Assembly: GCF_947507565.1 (NCBI RefSeq)
Contig: NC_089182.1
Span: 1,984,001 to 2,048,000 of the forward strand
Direction of reading: 5' to 3'
Origin: Oscarella lobularis
Taxonomy: Eukaryota; Porifera; Homoscleromorpha; Homosclerophorida; Oscarellidae
DNA length: 64,000 nt
The translations under genes and the position numbers were made by a program. This document shows positions 61,301 to 64,000 of the stretch, one piece after another. The notes under the pieces are model-generated. The model made no database searches, was not told the DNA's origin, and saw only the letters and a program-made list of their open reading frames with translations. The first letter of the stretch is position 1. The number at the start of each line of letters is the position of its first letter.

Positions 61301-64000
61301 TACCGTTACGGCGGCACCGCGACCGACAAGCGCTCAGGTGCGAGTCGAGGGAATCGTCGTCGCCAACCTAAATCAAACGCATTCGTCGACGAACCAATGG
61401 ATGATTTCCTATCCGATTCCTCTAGTGACGGTGAAGAAGGGAGCCGACTATACTTGCGTTGTCACAATGGGTCCTCGAATCAACGTCAGTGCGCTGGCAC
61501 AACTTGCGGGTAAATATATATAATATACATAATATATATGTTTGAGTCGAGAGTGTATTTGCAGTTCGATCTGTTCTATTCGGTCAACCCCAGTCGACGT
61601 TATTGGAGAGAGGACTAACGAAGATACTGACGTGCAGTGCAACGGGTTATCCTATACCGACAATCACGTGGCAGAGAACGATAGGAGACAGGTCGACGAA
61701 CGTGAGCGCCAGCGAAGCTATTGACACGGCGTCGCGCGAAAAGACGAGCATTGTAACGCTCTTCGGCGAAAAAGTCGACCAAGGGGGAGTCTATCAGTGT
61801 CGGGCATATAACTCCGCTCCCGGAGACGCGCTTAAGATTTCCTTGTCTGCAATTGTTACAGGTAGAGAGAGAGAGTGACGGCGGAATTGCTAGCTATCTC
61901 ATAATTTCGGGGTCCGTTCCTATAGTGAAACCCTTCCTCGCAATACCTTCGTCGAGTCTCGTTGGAATACGCGGCGAGACGGCGTCGTTGGTGTGCCAGG
62001 CGGCCGGAACTCCGTTGCCGACAACCAGTTGGTCGTTTCGCGGTCAAGAGGTGCGGTTCGGCGTTCACGAGACGTACGCAACCGCAACGATCAGTACGCT
62101 TAATCGGACGGCCGTCGACGCGATGAAGGACGGCGGTGTTTACGAGTGTCGCGGGCAAAACAGCATCGGAAATGCGGAGCCAATCAGCATCACGCTAAAA
62201 TGTAGATTGCAAAAGTATCTGTGTTTTCTATTTGCATACGTACAGGTATTGCTTTAGTTTATCCGCACGTTGCTGTTGGACCTGAGAGCCAGGAGGTGTC
62301 CTACGGGAAGAAGCTCGTTCTTACGTGCCTAGTGACGGCTTATCCGGCATCTCAGTTCTCTCCCATTGCGTGGTACAAAAACAATCAATCCGTATCGTCT
62401 TCGCTTGTTGTAGATTGGATCGATCCGGAGAACGACACCTTTATCAGAAGTACGTTGACGATAAACGGCACGAACGTGAACGACGGAGGTAACTATACGT
62501 GCCTCGACAATGAATCTCCTCGTCCGGCTTCTGTCATAAGTAAACCGGTTTTTTTGCACTCTTCTTCGATGACTTCAATTTTTCTGCTGTAGTCGGAAGT
62601 CGGTTTGTATCGGATCCTCGCGGTGCAGCAGTCCTGGAAGGGACGACGGTTTCATTGACGTGCGAAATTATTGGATATCCGCCTGGCTATATTGTCTGGC
62701 AAAAATCAAATGACAGCATCGTATATGAAGACGTCTCTTTGGGCGGCAACATCAACCAAGTCGACAAGCAAATATCGCAGTCTAGACAGACTACCCTCAC
62801 GATAAAGGAAATACGGCGATCGAACGGAGGACGCTATCGGTGTCGTAGTCGAAGAATCTACTCGCGTTCAGCCGAGATGGACGTCCACTGTAACGACATT
62901 TACTTTGTTGAAATTATAGCTAATCGGCGTGTTTAGACTTGCCGTCTATTCTCGAGGATTCCGTCTTTGGAAGTCTTCTCCTCGATTCGGGATCGTCTTT
63001 CGATATGTCGTGCACTGGTGACGGAAATCCGATTCCCGCGCTCCACTTTTACAAGACGTCACTGACTCCGCCTTATCTGACGAGAAGAATTCAAAGTGAC
63101 GACGTCGATCATGAATTGTCTCTCTCTTCCGACGGCAAGACGGCGACTCTGAACGTTTCGAACGTGGTGACGGCCTATTCCGGCAATTACTTCTGCCGAG
63201 TCCTAAATCGCTACGGTCACGTTGACTCCGGCAGATTAAAAATTCAAATTAATGGTTACAGTGTAGAGAAGTGTTGTTTTCTTTGTAAAATAATGTTGTC
63301 TATATAGGTCCTCCTTCGGGAATTGATCCGGCTGTCGTGACGGCAATCGAAAAGACTACGTCGAGTGTTACGTTTAGTTGGGCGGCGCCGTATGACGGTG
63401 GCAGCGCTATTCTCAACTACACCGTCAGTTTCAAGAGGGAAGAAAGTTCGAGCAATTACACATTTCTGACTGCAGTCGATAACGCGACGTTCGTCGCAAC
63501 GATATCTCGTCTCAGAGTATTCACGACGTATTTGATTCTCATTATCCCTACAAACAAGCTCGGCGAAGCTCAGGGAACGGTACCTGCGACAGTAAAGACA
63601 GAGCCTGGAGGTACGTCATCAGTATTTTTTGTTTGCTGCGAGGCCACCTAAGGGTCTTCTAGTTCCGTTGGCTCCTCGCAATTTTACAGCCGAAGTATGG
63701 AATTCCACGTCGGTGTTTGCGCAGTGGGAACCGCCACTATCCGAAGAGAACGGTATCGTTCGGTATTATCGCGTCTACTACGAGCGCGTGGGGGAAAGGG
63801 TGTCGTCGCCGCCGTACCAGCAGTTTATTCGCAATAACACGTCGGTGTTCCTTTTGGAATTGGAATCGTACGTTCGGTTTATTTTACATGTGAGATCCGT
63901 GAACGAATGGGAAGATGGTACGCAGTTGGAGGGGCCCCCAAGCGGTAATCAAACAGTGACTACATTTGAGGACGGTAAAGTGGCGATCTACTTGCTTTCT
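58354..64000 (+). CDS. RPTP-E: paralog of RPTP-D, N-terminal part (cut by window edge)
   Basis: Exon 1 (58354-58426) encodes a signal peptide, MWSRILRVALFLIFFFASRA. The next exon starts at 58626 (DDDVADQPYLIDIYNP in frame). Three discoidin/fucolectin-like domains follow (58626-59145, about 59190-59620, 59690-60150; NPWWRMDLG, NTWWRTEF and LSLCEVRF). Nine Ig domains follow (60194-63255), then FN3 1 (63308-63611) and FN3 2 (63662-63974), ending at the window edge. Each module aligns with the same module of RPTP-D; for instance Ig TGCPPPSIEW matches TGCPTPNIEW, and GYPIPTITW matches GYPIPSITW. The counterpart of RPTP-D Ig 3 (53930-54230) is missing. The membrane and phosphatase parts are not in the window; their presence is inferred from RPTP-D. 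It lies head to head with the sialyltransferase-like gene. Confidence 0.85.

Overview
This is eukaryotic, animal-type DNA. Genes are split by many very short introns (often about 45-70 bases, usually GT-AG and AT-rich), intergenic gaps are short, and orthologs of animal housekeeping genes are recognisable. Receptor protein tyrosine phosphatases (RPTPs) built from immunoglobulin (Ig), fibronectin III (FN3), discoidin/fucolectin-like and thrombospondin-1 modules point to an early-branching animal. A sponge with a compact genome (homoscleromorph, Oscarella-like) is my best guess, but that is inference.

Layout. 1-11169 (+): the 3' part of RPTP-A (discoidin-like, TSP1, Ig, TSP1, 12 Ig, 4 FN3, membrane segment, two phosphatase domains). 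11170-12753: a non-coding stretch with a TATA/initiator promoter, bracketed by a 33-base direct repeat. 12754-25916: a dense housekeeping island of thimet oligopeptidase/neurolysin (+), CCDC124 (+), ERCC4/XPF (-), adenylate kinase 3 (+), GTF3C6 (-), OST4 (+, 39 residues) and an ATG4C/D-type protease (-). 26173-37185 (-): RPTP-B (about 16 Ig, 4 FN3). 37977-45969 (-): RPTP-C (3 discoidin-like, 5 Ig, 3 FN3). 46262-56560 (-): RPTP-D (3 discoidin-like, 10 Ig, 4 FN3). 57166-57930 (-): a GT29 sialyltransferase-like gene. 58354-64000 (+): RPTP-E, a close paralog of RPTP-D, cut by the right edge.

The five RPTPs form a local multigene cluster. They share an extracellular Ig-then-FN3 stalk, a membrane-proximal FN3-like module, one membrane pass and tandem phosphatase domains D1 and D2. 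The most striking point is that RPTP-B, -C and -D each carry an extra Ig domain on the cytoplasmic side, between the membrane segment and D1. In all three the B-strand cysteine of the usual Ig disulfide is replaced by valine while the F-strand cysteine is kept, as expected for an Ig fold in the reducing cytosol. Their D2 domains have degenerate WPD and P-loops and look like pseudophosphatases. RPTP-A has no cytoplasmic Ig and keeps a near-canonical D2 P-loop. One plausible reading is a diversified surface recognition and adhesion family that signals through D1; ligands are unknown.
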